Positions 6,773 through 15,721 are shown, numbered from the stretch's first letter. The stretch: DNA of 60,987 nt from Gallionellaceae bacterium (GCA_030834965.1 JAUQWW010000059.1:1-60987); one strand, 5' to 3'. Translations and numbers: made by a program. The notes: generated by a model from the letters alone, not told the origin.

Positions 6773-9567
6773 CAGGTTTTCTCCTCATGGTAAAGGGATA
6801 GTTTGCCGAGCTCGGCCAGCACCATCAGCACCACGCTGACCACCACCAGATACACGCCGAGGTCGAACACCAGCGCCGAGGCCAGTTCGATCTCCCCGAT
6901 CAGCGGCAGCGTGATGTGGCCGTGCGCGGTAGTGAGGAATGGGAAGCCGAACAGCCAGCTCAGCGCGCCGATTCCGGCGGCAGCGGCGAGGCCTGCCGCA
7001 AGAAATAGCGGCAGGCGCTGCGGCAAGCGCGCAGCAGCGAAACCAATGCCGCTGGCCAGATATTGCAGGATCAGCGCCACGCCGGTGACCAGCCCGGCGA
7101 CGAAGCCGCCGCCCGGCAGGTTGTGGCCGCGCAGGAAGATGAACACCGACACCATCAGCGCCAGCGGCAGCAGCGGACGCATCAGCATCTGCAGGAACAG
7201 CGGGTGCCGCTCGCGTGCCCAGAGGCGTCCGTCGGCGTCATGCGTCGGCGCCTGCAGGATCAGCTTGTCGAGCAGCGCATGCGCGGCCAGGCCGACCATC
7301 GCCAGCACGGTGATCTCGCCCAGCGTGTCGAAGCCGCGGAAGTCCACCAGGATGACGTTCACCGCATTGCTGCCGCCTCCGCCCGGCACGGACTGGGCGA
7401 GATAAAAATTGGAAATTGTCTCGAACGGCGAAGTGAGCATCGCGTAGGCAGCCGCGCCCAGCCCGACACCGGCAGCGCTTGCCAGCGCCGCGTCACGCAT
7501 GATGCGCTGCATCGAATCCTCTGCGGGCGAGGCCGGCGGCAGGTAATGCAGCGCCAGCAACAGCAGCACGATGCTGACCACCTCGACCGCAAGCTGGGTC
7601 AATGCAAGGTCAGGCGCCGAGAAACGCACAAAGGTCAGCGCCACGATCAGGCCGATTACGCTGGCGAACACGATGGCGGCGAGGCGCTGGCGATGCAGCA
7701 CCACCACGCCTGCTGCGGCCAGCGCCAGCATCAGCAAAGCAACGATACTGGCCGCATCAGCAGGTTGCGTGACGACAGGCAGCGGGCTTGCGGGCGCAGA
7801 GAACCATGCCCAGCCGCCGAGCGCCAGCACGAAGGTGAAGAACAGCGCAAGGTAGCGTTGCAGCGAAGCGTTGTCCAGCCGGTTCACCAGCGCCGCCGAA
7901 AACCCGGCCAGCCCGTTGTGAAACCGCTCGAACACGATGCTGGCATGAACCGACGGCAACCTTTCGTAAAAGGCATACAGCGGATGGCGCAGCGCATACA
8001 GCGTGATGCCGCCGCCCAGCGCGACCAGGCTCATCAGGAACGGCGCGTTGAAGCCGTGCCACACCGCCAGATGGAATGCGGGCAGTTCCTGTTGCAGCAC
8101 CGCACTGGCGGCGACATGCAATATCGGTGCAATGCTCCACTGCGGAAAGATGCCGACCAGCAGGCACAGCACCACCAGCACCTCGACCGGCGCGCGCATC
8201 CAGCGCGGCGGTTCGTGCGGCTGGCGCGGCAGGTCGATGGGTTCGCCGTTGAAGAACACGTCATGGATGAAACGCGCAGAATAGCCCACGGCGAGGATGC
8301 CGGCGAGCGTCGCGAAGGCCGGCAGCAGCCAGCGCATCTCGTCGAACACCGGATGACCGACCGTCTCGGCGAAGAACATCTCCTTGCTGAGAAAACCGTT
8401 GAGCAGCGGCACGCCCGCCATCGAACCGGCGGCGACGATCGCCAGCGTCGCGGTGACCGGCATGAACTTGAACAGCCCGTTCACGCGGCGCATGTCACGC
8501 GTGCCGCATTCGTGATCGACGATGCCGGCGGCCATGAACAGTGAGGCCTTGAAGATCGCGTGGTTGATGATGTGGAACACGCCCGCCACTGCGGACAGCC
8601 TTGTATCCAGGCCGAACAGCAGCGTGATGAGGCCGAGGTGGCTGATGGTGGAATAGGCCAGCAGCCCCTTGAAGTCGTAGCGGTAGAAGGCGATATAGGC
8701 GGCATACACCAACGTGATCGCGCCGGTGCCGCTGACCACCCAGAACCACAGCTCGCTGCCGGCCAGCGCCGGGTGCAGGCGCGCCAGCAGGAACACGCCC
8801 GCCTTCACCATGGTAGCTGAATGCAGGTAGGCGGATACCGGCGTGGGCGCCGCCATCGCCTGCGGCAGCCAGAAATGGAACGGGAATTGCGCCGACTTGG
8901 TGAAGGCGCCGAGCAGGACGAGAATCAGCATGGGCGCATACAGGTCATGATTGCGGATATGCTCGCCCGCCGCCAGCACCTGCGTCAGCTCGAAGCTGCC
9001 GGCGATATGGCCGAGCAGCAAGACACCTGCGAACAGCGCCAGCCCGCCACCACCGGTAACCGCAAACGCGATACGCGCGGCGAGACGCGACTCGTGGCTC
9101 TCGCGTTTGTATGAGATCAGCAGGAAGGACGACAGGCTGGTGATCTCCCAGAACACCACCAGCAACAGCAGGTTCTCGGACAGCACCACCCCGAGCATTG
9201 CGGCCATGAACAGCAGCAGCAGGGTGTAAAAGCGGCCAAGGGTGTCGTGTTTCGGCAGATAGTAATAGGCATACAGTGTGACCAGCAGCCCAATGCCGAG
9301 AATCAGCAGGCTGAACATCAGGCTCAAGCCGTCGAGCCGGAAGGACAGCGCCAGCCCCCAGTCCGGCAGCCAGGCGAAACTTGCCAGCAGCGTGGTTCCA
9401 CCCATCACCGGCGCCACCAGCGGCGCCAGCACCGTCAGGCAAGCCGCCATCACCAGCGCGGCCGCCAGCGCCGCGTAGCCGCGCCCGCAGCGTTGCAGCA
9501 GCAACGGCAGCGGGCTGGCCGCGAATGCCACGATGATGATTGCGATGAGCAGGTGGACTGGTTCCAT
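6772..9567 (-). CDS. mrpA: Mrp antiporter fused subunits A and B
   Basis: This 931-residue protein joins MrpA, the large NuoL-like antiporter subunit (residues 1 to about 770), to a C-terminal MrpB domain (about 800-931). The MrpB domain is recognisable from RHPLFLQMLMRPLLPLAL and the glycine-rich LPGGGFVAGLVTG. No separate mrpB follows, so the fusion supplies both subunits, as in the PhaAB form known from other proteobacteria. The NuoL-like part shows the helix around KSAQFPFHFWLPQAMAAPTPVSAYLHSAT (split over residues 222-250) that carries proton-path lysine and histidine residues. It is the first gene of the operon, which would exchange cytoplasmic Na+ for H+ and help pH and Na+ homeostasis. 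No clear promoter was seen in the short spacer upstream. Confidence 0.93.
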   Translation of the reverse strand: MEPVHLLIAIIIVAFAASPLPLLLQRCGRGYAALAAALVMAACLTVLAPLVAPVMGGTTLLASFAWLPDWGLALSFRLDGLSLMFSLLILGIGLLVTLYAYYYLPKHDTLGRFYTLLLLFMAAMLGVVLSENLLLLVVFWEITSLSSFLLISYKRESHESRLAARIAFAVTGGGGLALFAGVLLLGHIAGSFELTQVLAAGEHIRNHDLYAPMLILVLLGAFTKSAQFPFHFWLPQAMAAPTPVSAYLHSATMVKAGVFLLARLHPALAGSELWFWVVSGTGAITLVYAAYIAFYRYDFKGLLAYSTISHLGLITLLFGLDTRLSAVAGVFHIINHAIFKASLFMAAGIVDHECGTRDMRRVNGLFKFMPVTATLAIVAAGSMAGVPLLNGFLSKEMFFAETVGHPVFDEMRWLLPAFATLAGILAVGYSARFIHDVFFNGEPIDLPRQPHEPPRWMRAPVEVLVVLCLLVGIFPQWSIAPILHVAASAVLQQELPAFHLAVWHGFNAPFLMSLVALGGGITLYALRHPLYAFYERLPSVHASIVFERFHNGLAGFSAALVNRLDNASLQRYLALFFTFVLALGGWAWFSAPASPLPVVTQPADAASIVALLMLALAAAGVVVLHRQRLAAIVFASVIGLIVALTFVRFSAPDLALTQLAVEVVSIVLLLLALHYLPPASPAEDSMQRIMRDAALASAAGVGLGAAAYAMLTSPFETISNFYLAQSVPGGGGSNAVNVILVDFRGFDTLGEITVLAMVGLAAHALLDKLILQAPTHDADGRLWARERHPLFLQMLMRPLLPLALMVSVFIFLRGHNLPGGGFVAGLVTGVALILQYLASGIGFAAARLPQRLPLFLAAGLAAAAGIGALSWLFGFPFLTTAHGHITLPLIGEIELASALVFDLGVYLVVVSVVLMVLAELGKLSLYHEEKT

Positions 9568-9673
9568 GGCGGTATCTTACCCAAGCCTGCGGAATCGGGG
9601 ATTGAAATCGGTTACATGTACGCAAATTCAGCGGCTTGGCCGCAGCTGTGGCCGATGCAGAAAAACGCACCCA

Positions 9674-10211
9674 TCAGAACACGAGTGGCGCGATCTCTTC
9701 CACCATGCCGCCGATGAGATCGGGGTCGCTGTCCGGTGCAAGCACGCTGGCATCGCCCATCTGTCCGGTCAACTCCAGCTTGAATGTGTCGCCTGTCTTG
9801 TGCAGGCGCGATTTGCCGCCGCAGGCGCGGCAATAGACGTAATCGCCATCCTGCTGAGAGCGGCGCAACGCGATGGGTGCACTGCACGACGGACAGCTTT
9901 GCAGCGGCATGCCCGGCTCACTGTGTCCGACGATGTGCGCCAGATGTCCGGACGGACGCAACGCCAGAAAGCCTTTGCCGAGTCTGGCATCAACCTGTGC
10001 GCCCAGCTCATCGCCGATGATGGTGAAGGCGTTTTCCACCGGCATTCCCTTGCGGTAGGCGCGCGTGCTGGTCATCGCATCGAAGGCATCGGCGATGCTG
10101 ACGATGCGCGCCACTTCGGGTATGACCTCCCCGGCCAGCGCGTTCGGGTAACCGTTGCCGTCCGGCCGCCAAGCCGAGCAACGAGTTCAACAACGATTCC
10201 TTTTCAGTCAT
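9674..10211 (-). pseudogene. HD-GYP phosphodiesterase remnant
   Basis: An ATG at 10211 with a good AGGAG site opens the frame MTEKESLLNSLLGL, which then runs into nonsense. The adjacent +1 frame continues with RPDGNGYPNALAGE, the GYP motif of HD-GYP cyclic-di-GMP phosphodiesterases, then IVSIADAFDAMTSTRAYRKGMP, the family's last conserved helix, and a C-terminal tail with two CxxC pairs (CPSC, CRAC). The N-terminal sensor and the metal-binding HD residues are absent. An internal deletion appears to have joined the gene's start to its last third out of frame. The longest surviving frame is 146 codons (9674-10114). It is unlikely to be catalytically active. Confidence 0.75.
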
Positions 10212-10272
10212 GGCTGCATCTCCTGAACAGTAATTCCGGAAACCCCGGTTAGCTCCATGAATACCTCGCGCG

Positions 10273-10289
10273 CTCTGTGAGCTCTGTGG
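10273..10289 (-). repeat. CACAGAG-type dispersed repeat, copy 3
   Basis: On the minus strand this reads CCACAGAGCTCACAGAG, one mismatch from the copy at 3507. It lies in the 112-base spacer between the HD-GYP remnant and the ArsM-like gene. Confidence 0.6.
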
Positions 10290-10323
10290 CTTGAAGGATC
10301 ATGGAAGCGCCAGTAGGCACGCA

Positions 10324-11364
10324 TCAACAGCAGGCGCAACTCTCGCTGCCGTCTGTTTTGACATCAAAAGGCATCGCCGCGCCGCATCCCTCGAACAAGC
10401 CGTAATGCCGATCGAAATTGCCGATGAAATCGAAGTGCGGGGCAAAGCGCGTGTCCTGCAGCATGCGCCAGGTGTTGCCGCACACCGGGAACACGCGGCC
10501 AGTTTCGATGTGGTGATGCTTGTCCAGCACGAAACGCGATGGATGATCGGGGATGCTGCCGCGGTAGATCACCGCCTGGCCGTAGTCTTCGCACGCCGTT
10601 TCCAGGCCGTGAAGCTTGAACAGCCGATAGGTTGCCGAGAAAAACTTCAGGTTGCCCACGCGCGGCGCAAGCTTGGCATCGGTAATTTCCAGCGGACGGT
10701 CCTCGACCAGACGCGGGTCGGCGAAACCGTGGCGATGCGCGAGGCGGATGAAATCGTTCCAGTACAGCGCGCCCCCCAGGCATTCGCCATACAGCACCGG
10801 ATCGTCACGCACCGTTTCCGGCACGCGGCGGTCGGCATAGACATCGGAGAAATAGAACTCGCCGCCATTCTTCAACAGGCGGTACACGCCCCGCAGCACC
10901 GCATCCTTGTCCGGAGAAAGATTGACCACGCAATTCGACACGATGACATCGAAGCTGCCGGGTGCGAGATCCAGCGCGTCGAGTTTTTCGATATAGCCTT
11001 CCATAAAGCGCACATTGGCGTAGCCGAACTGTTCGGCGTGATAAGCGCGATGCTGTTCGGCCACCGCCAGTTGCTCCGGTGTCATGTCGACCCCGATGAC
11101 CTCTCCGGTCTTGCCTGCCAGCTGTGCCAGCGCATACACATCCCGCCCGGAACCGCTGCCCAGGTCGAGCACGCGAAGGCCTTCGAGCAAAGGCGGACAC
11201 ACCAGCCCGCAGCCATAATAGCGCGACAGCACTTCGGGGTGGACGCGTGCCAGCAGCGGCTTGAGCCAGCCGGGCGCCGCGCTGGCATCGCAGCAGGCGC
11301 TGGTTTTCAGGTCATCCGAATGTTGTAACTGCTTGCCGTAATAGTCCTGAACGATGTCATGCAT
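10324..11364 (-). CDS. arsM: ArsM-like SAM-dependent arsenite methyltransferase
   Basis: This 346-residue class I methyltransferase has the SAM-binding motif LDLGSGSGRD (residues 67-76) followed by the acidic end of strand 2 (GVDM, 91-94). Cysteines sit where ArsM enzymes bind As(III): the Cys24-Cys25 pair, Cys145 in SNCVVNLS and Cys195 in GECLGGALYW. The tail ends in CACC. ArsM enzymes transfer methyl groups from SAM to trivalent arsenic, the first step of arsenosugar synthesis. The role is supported by ArsS, TIGR04282 and TIGR04283 genes just upstream on the same strand. No ArsR regulator is next to it. The substrate is inferred from cysteine placement and context, not proven. Confidence 0.82.
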   Translation of the reverse strand: MHDIVQDYYGKQLQHSDDLKTSACCDASAAPGWLKPLLARVHPEVLSRYYGCGLVCPPLLEGLRVLDLGSGSGRDVYALAQLAGKTGEVIGVDMTPEQLAVAEQHRAYHAEQFGYANVRFMEGYIEKLDALDLAPGSFDVIVSNCVVNLSPDKDAVLRGVYRLLKNGGEFYFSDVYADRRVPETVRDDPVLYGECLGGALYWNDFIRLAHRHGFADPRLVEDRPLEITDAKLAPRVGNLKFFSATYRLFKLHGLETACEDYGQAVIYRGSIPDHPSRFVLDKHHHIETGRVFPVCGNTWRMLQDTRFAPHFDFIGNFDRHYGLFEGCGAAMPFDVKTDGSESCACC

Positions 11365-11431
11365 GATGTAGCCCTCGTCATTGAATGCGCTAAAGGTTTG
11401 TCGGGCAGATCAAAATTCCTTACACGAGCCC

Positions 11432-12178
11432 TTAACCGGGGTTAAAGGAACAGGCTGCATCCCGGGCGACAAAATGAAAATCCGCAAACCCGGCATGGGC
11501 TCGCTCGCCCGTGTTGTCGGTGTCCGAAGCGACCGAGAGCTGAATCATGCGCGCCTGCCCGGACCCGAACTCGGCGACCACATCCTGCTGCACATCATGG
11601 CGTGCGACGACCCACTTTCCTGCGTTGGCCGCACCGGACTCGGCCACGATCATGCGCGTGCGCTCGGTGTAGGCATTTGGCCTGCGTGTGCCGACCGCAT
11701 AGCGGTTGTCCCACACGTAGTTGAGCGCGGCATCCGGCACCGCATCGCCATAGATGCTGCGCGCCAGCTTGAGCCTGGTGCGGGTAATAAAGCCCAACTC
11801 GGAGGGCGGCAGGGTGAATGACACATACACGCGTGCGGCGTAATCATCGCCTGCCTTGGTCGCCATGTCCGCCTTGACCAGCGGCGCATCCACGCGCCAG
11901 CGCCAGCACAGCACCGGCGTGCGATGCAGATCGACTTCCACCGGACGCGCCAATAGCGCCATGCTCTGCTCGGCAGTCGCTTCGATTGCGGACACACCCT
12001 CCCAGTGCGTGAGCCGGTAATGAGTGGGCGGAATTTTCTTGTCCAGTTGCACGACCTGCCAGGGTGCGGGCACCTTCGCGGACTCATGCTCAAAACGATC
12101 CAGCCATACGACTTCGGCCGCCTGCACGCCGCATGACATCGCCAGCAAGCACGCCATCCCGGCCTTACGCACTTTCAT
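11432..12178 (-). CDS. DUF3047 exported protein
   Basis: The product has 248 residues with a Sec signal peptide (about residues 1-20, ending GVQAA) and matches DUF3047, a family of periplasmic proteins of unknown function. Characteristic stretches are LCWRWRVDAPL near residue 90, GDDYAARVYVSF near 110, and the final SDTDNTGERAHAGFADFHF. The domain probably adopts a beta-sandwich fold (inference). Its ATG overlaps the stop of the TIGR04282 glycosyltransferase as ATGA, so it is translated with the arsenosugar genes. Whether it takes part in that pathway is unknown. Confidence 0.85.
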   Translation of the reverse strand: MKVRKAGMACLLAMSCGVQAAEVVWLDRFEHESAKVPAPWQVVQLDKKIPPTHYRLTHWEGVSAIEATAEQSMALLARPVEVDLHRTPVLCWRWRVDAPLVKADMATKAGDDYAARVYVSFTLPPSELGFITRTRLKLARSIYGDAVPDAALNYVWDNRYAVGTRRPNAYTERTRMIVAESGAANAGKWVVARHDVQQDVVAEFGSGQARMIQLSVASDTDNTGERAHAGFADFHFVARDAACSFNPG

Positions 12179-12789
12179 GTTTGCCCCATTCCCCCTGTCA
12201 ACAACTTCAAATCCTGCGGCTCATCCACATCGTGCAGCATCCGGCCAACATGCACCTTCCAGTCCAGCCTTCCGATGCGTGAAATCGTGATGCCGGCGAC
12301 CGCATCGGTGCTCCACGGCATGTCGCTGAACAGCAAGGCGCTGAACTGCGCCAGCCCCAGCAGCGCATAGCCGCCATCACGGGTGCAATGAATGACGGCA
12401 GCGTTTTCATGCAAGGCTTGCGCTGCCTCGCGCAGCAAGTCCGCCGACATTTCCACGCAGTCCGCACCGATCAGCACAACGGCTTCTCCGCGCGCCACTG
12501 CCCGTTCCGCAGCACGTGCCATACGCGCGCCGAGATCGCCCGCACCCTGATCCGAAATCTCGATGCCGTCCGGCAGATGGGTGTCGCGCCACGCGGCATC
12601 ATCGATGGCCGGTGTGGCACTCAGCTCCACGCTGCCGATGCCGGCAGCGAGCGCCTCATCCAGGGTGCACAACAGCATGTGCCGCGCCAGCGCCGCTGCG
12701 CCTGCCGCACCCAGCGCGGGAATCAAGCGTGTCTTGGCAAAGCCGGGTTGGGGCGCCTTGGCGAAGAGGATTATGCGCACGGGTTTCAC
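12175..12789 (-). CDS. TIGR04282 family glycosyltransferase (DUF2064)
   Basis: This 204-residue protein begins with a nucleotide-binding segment VRIILFAKAPQPGFAKTRL, the hallmark of the DUF2064/TIGR04282 family. The family is related to the CofC/GT-A nucleotidyltransferases and is named for arsenosugar biosynthesis clusters. The GADC motif near residue 110 is the likely metal/nucleotide site. I chose the GTG at 12789 because it overlaps the stop of the preceding glycosyltransferase (GTGA), and the family begins directly at this motif. The longer frame upstream is a shadow of that gene. Confidence 0.87.
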   Translation of the reverse strand: MKPVRIILFAKAPQPGFAKTRLIPALGAAGAAALARHMLLCTLDEALAAGIGSVELSATPAIDDAAWRDTHLPDGIEISDQGAGDLGARMARAAERAVARGEAVVLIGADCVEMSADLLREAAQALHENAAVIHCTRDGGYALLGLAQFSALLFSDMPWSTDAVAGITISRIGRLDWKVHVGRMLHDVDEPQDLKLLTGGMGQT

Positions 12790-13460
12790 CGGTACCGCCC
12801 CGCCAGTTTCGCCGCATCCGCGCCGCGCCAATACGCCCAGCGCAGCCGCCACATCAGCACGATGGTGCGCCACACACCGCGCGTCTCCCAGCGGCGGCCG
12901 GAGGTGAGCACGCAGGCTGCAATGCAGGCCGGGCGCGAAAGCGCTTTCAGGCGCTTGCTCATTTCGATATCTTCCATCAGCGGCTGCTCCGGGAAGCCGC
13001 GCAGTTGCTCGAACACATCGCGGCGCACGAAGATCGCCTGATCGCCGGTGGCGATGCCGGTCAGGCGCGAGCGCCAATTCATCATGCGGCTGACCACGCG
13101 CAACATGAACGGCCGCCCGCTGATGCACACATCGAAACGCCCCCAGCAATGATCGTTGGCCTCGAGCGCTTGCGTGATGTGATGCACTGCGCACTGCGGC
13201 AGGCGCGTGTCGGCATGCAGGAACAACAGCACCTCACCGTTGGCGAGCGCTGCGCCGGCATTCATCTGGCGCGCCCTGCCGCGTTCCGCCTGCATCACGG
13301 TGAACCCTGCCGCTTCGGCGAGCCGGGCCGAACCATCCGTGCTGCCGCCATCGGCAAAGATCACTTCGCAGCCCGCGCGCCGGAACGGCAGCACATGTGC
13401 AATCAGCTCCGGCAATTGCGCGGCTTCGTCGAGCATGGGCACGATGATGGAGAGTTGCAC
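12786..13460 (-). CDS. TIGR04283 family glycosyltransferase 2
   Basis: The 224-residue product is a GT-A fold family 2 glycosyltransferase. LSIIVPMLDEA opens the nucleotide-binding fold, DGGSTDGS follows near residue 38, and the DxD-like HADT occurs near 82. MEDIEMSKRLK near 160 is the usual acidic catalytic region. TIGR04283 enzymes are assigned to arsenosugar clusters, where they would act on sugar intermediates. The GTG at 13460 gives a normal family start. The frame could be extended upstream to 13643 only by reading through a palindromic intergenic repeat (PHPNPLPQAGEG), so I reject that extension. The ribosome binding site at 13460 is weak. Confidence 0.85.
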   Translation of the reverse strand: MQLSIIVPMLDEAAQLPELIAHVLPFRRAGCEVIFADGGSTDGSARLAEAAGFTVMQAERGRARQMNAGAALANGEVLLFLHADTRLPQCAVHHITQALEANDHCWGRFDVCISGRPFMLRVVSRMMNWRSRLTGIATGDQAIFVRRDVFEQLRGFPEQPLMEDIEMSKRLKALSRPACIAACVLTSGRRWETRGVWRTIVLMWRLRWAYWRGADAAKLAGRYR

Positions 13461-13494
13461 GTTAATCCGAAACTCGCATAGCGATTCGTTCGCG

Positions 13495-13518
13495 CCCTCG
13501 CCCGCTTGCGGGAGAGGG
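13495..13518. repeat. GC-rich palindromic intergenic repeat
   Basis: CCCTCGCCCGC and GCGGGAGAGGG form an almost perfect hairpin, followed by TTGGGGTGAGGG. When translated it gives the PHPNPLPQAGEG peptide that pollutes many predicted N-termini in proteobacteria. It sits in the spacer before the TIGR04283 gene. Confidence 0.65.
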
Positions 13519-13570
13519 TTGGGGTGAGGGAAACAGGCATCGCGGGGGGACAAATTATTTACCATGCCTG

Positions 13571-15721
13571 TTAGCCTCGTTTCCAGGCGTGATAGCGCGC
13601 CAGCCAGGCCAGCACCTGTTGCGGCGCATGGGCGCGCTTCCATGCTCCGGCTGCGTATTTGTTCGCTTCCGCCAGCGTCGGGTAGATATGGATGGTGCCG
13701 AGTATCTTGTTCAACCCCAGCCCGTGCTTCATCGCCAGCACGAATTCCGCCAGCAGGTCGCCGGCGTGTTCGCCGGCGATGGTGACGCCGAGTATCCTGT
13801 CCTTGCCGGGCACCGTCAGCACTTTGACGAAACCCTGCGCTGTGCCATCGGCGATGGCGCGGTCGAGATCGTCGATGCCATATTTCGTGACCTCGACCGC
13901 GATGCCCTGCTCGCGCGCCTCCTGCTCGTTCAGGCCGACGCGCGCGACTTCCGGCTCGATGAAAGTCGCCCAGGGGATGACCGAGTAATCCACCCTGAAC
14001 TTCCTGAAACCGCCGAGCAGCGCGTTCACGGCCGCATACCAGGCCTGATGCGCAGCGGTGTGGGTGAACTGGTACGGCCCGGCGACATCGCCCGCCGCGA
14101 AGATGTTCGGGTACAACGTTTCCAGGTACGCATTGGTGGTGACGGTGCGCTGGGTGGGGATGCCCAGCTCTTCCAGGCCGAAGCCATTCAGGCGCGCGCT
14201 GCGGCCGACCGCGCAGATCAGCGCATCGAATTCGATGCGGCGCGACTGGCCGTCATGCTCCACCATGATGTATTTGTGCTCACCTTCCTTTCCGCAACGC
14301 ACCGCCTTGTAGCCGGTCAGCACCTCCACCCCGTCAGCGGCGAGTGATGCGCGCGCCAGTTCCGAGACTTCCTCATCCTCGCGGATCATGATGCGCGGCG
14401 CCATTTCGATTTGTGTGACCCGCGATCCCAGCCGCGCGAAACTCTGCGCCAGCTCGCATCCGATCGGCCCGCCGCCCAGCACCACCAGGTGCTCGGGCGG
14501 CGCATCCAGTTCGGCGAAGGTTGACCAGAGCGTGTCGCTGGTGACGTAGCCCGCTTCCTCCAGCCCGGGCAGCGGCGGCACGAAGGGACGCGCGCCGGTG
14601 GCGATGACGATGCTGCGCGTGGTGAGGGTCTGCATCGTGCCGTCGTTGAGCTTGACCTCCACCGTCCACGGATCGGTGATACGGGCATGGCCTTGCAGCA
14701 CTTCCACGCCGAGGCTGGTATAACGCTCCACGCTATCGTGCGGGGCGACGTTGCGGATCACTTCATGCACGCGCGCCATCACTTTGCGGAAACTGAAATC
14801 GGGTGCGCCCGCATTCAGACCGTAGCGTTCGCCGTGACGGATCTGCTGCGCCAGCCTGGCGCTCCTGATCAGCGCCTTGCTTGGCACGCAGCCGTAGTTC
14901 AGACAGTCGCCGCCCATCCTGTGCGCTTCGATCAGCGTGACTTTGGCTTTGACTGCCGCCGCGACGTAGGCCGACACCAGCCCCGCCGCGCCGCCGCCGA
15001 TGACGATCAGGTTGCGGTCGAATCTGGCGGGGCGTTTCCATTTGGCATACACGCGGCGGCGTTGCAGCCATGCGGTGATTTTTTTGCCCAGCATCGGAAA
15101 CACGCCCAGCAGGACAAAAGAAAACAGCAATCCCGGCGACAGGATGCCGGACAGGCTTTGCAACTGCGCCAACTGCGTGCCCGCGTTCACGTACACCAGC
15201 GTTCCCGCCAACATCCCAACCTGGCTCACCCAATAGAAGGTGCGCGTGCGCATCGGTGTCAGCCCCATCAGCAGATTGATGAGAAAAAAGGGAAAGATCG
15301 GCACCAGGCGCAGCGTGAACAGATACAGCGCGCCATCCTTGGCAACACCGTCGTTGATCGTTTTCAGCTTGTCGCCGAAACGCTGCTGCACGGCATCGCG
15401 CAGCACGAAGCGCGAGGCGAGGAATGCCAGCGTTGCGCCGATGCTGGAAGCGAACGACACCAACAGTGCGCCCATCACCAGCCCGAACAATGCGCCCATG
15501 GCCAGCGTCATGACCAGTGCGCCAGGCAATGAAAGTGCAGTAACGATCACGTACAGCACAAAACCGGCAGCCGCAACCATCCACGGCGACTGCGCCTTGA
15601 GCGCGGCGAAATCGTGCTGGCTCTGCTTGAGTGATTCCAGCGTCAGGTAACGCTCCAGGTCGAAAGCAAAGAAGCTGACGACCAGCGCACCGATCAACAG
15701 AATGAGCAGTATGCGCTTCAT
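13571..15721 (-). CDS. TVP38/TMEM64 - FAD disulfide oxidoreductase fusion
   Basis: This 716-residue protein has two parts. Residues 1 to about 225 form a TVP38/TMEM64 (DedA-related) membrane domain with the typical GALFGLVMGALLVSFASSIGATLAF helices and the FPFFLINLLMGLTPM loop. From about 237 it is a class I pyridine nucleotide-disulfide oxidoreductase like MerA or dihydrolipoamide dehydrogenase: FAD-binding IGGGAAG, redox-active GGDCLNYGCVPSKAL near 272, NAD(P)-binding VVLGGGPIGCELA, and C-terminal HIYPTLAEA with the catalytic His-Glu pair. The ATG at 15721 overlaps the arsS stop as ATGA. Its substrate is unknown. Coupling to ArsS suggests membrane-linked thiol or arsenic redox chemistry (inference). 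Confidence 0.88.
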   Translation of the reverse strand: MKRILLILLIGALVVSFFAFDLERYLTLESLKQSQHDFAALKAQSPWMVAAAGFVLYVIVTALSLPGALVMTLAMGALFGLVMGALLVSFASSIGATLAFLASRFVLRDAVQQRFGDKLKTINDGVAKDGALYLFTLRLVPIFPFFLINLLMGLTPMRTRTFYWVSQVGMLAGTLVYVNAGTQLAQLQSLSGILSPGLLFSFVLLGVFPMLGKKITAWLQRRRVYAKWKRPARFDRNLIVIGGGAAGLVSAYVAAAVKAKVTLIEAHRMGGDCLNYGCVPSKALIRSARLAQQIRHGERYGLNAGAPDFSFRKVMARVHEVIRNVAPHDSVERYTSLGVEVLQGHARITDPWTVEVKLNDGTMQTLTTRSIVIATGARPFVPPLPGLEEAGYVTSDTLWSTFAELDAPPEHLVVLGGGPIGCELAQSFARLGSRVTQIEMAPRIMIREDEEVSELARASLAADGVEVLTGYKAVRCGKEGEHKYIMVEHDGQSRRIEFDALICAVGRSARLNGFGLEELGIPTQRTVTTNAYLETLYPNIFAAGDVAGPYQFTHTAAHQAWYAAVNALLGGFRKFRVDYSVIPWATFIEPEVARVGLNEQEAREQGIAVEVTKYGIDDLDRAIADGTAQGFVKVLTVPGKDRILGVTIAGEHAGDLLAEFVLAMKHGLGLNKILGTIHIYPTLAEANKYAAGAWKRAHAPQQVLAWLARYHAWKRG

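Noticed and set aside
7063-8544. 493-codon plus-strand frame inside mrpA
   Set aside because: It is antisense to the conserved MrpA sequence, rich in Gln, Arg and His, with no family resemblance.
10324-11364. Selenocysteine reading in the ArsM/ArsS tails
   Set aside because: Both genes end normally after their cysteine-rich tails. No in-frame UGA followed by conserved sequence was seen.
13461-13643. N-terminal extension of the TIGR04283 enzyme
   Set aside because: It reads through a palindromic repeat (PHPNPLPQAGEG), and the family begins at the nucleotide-binding strand.
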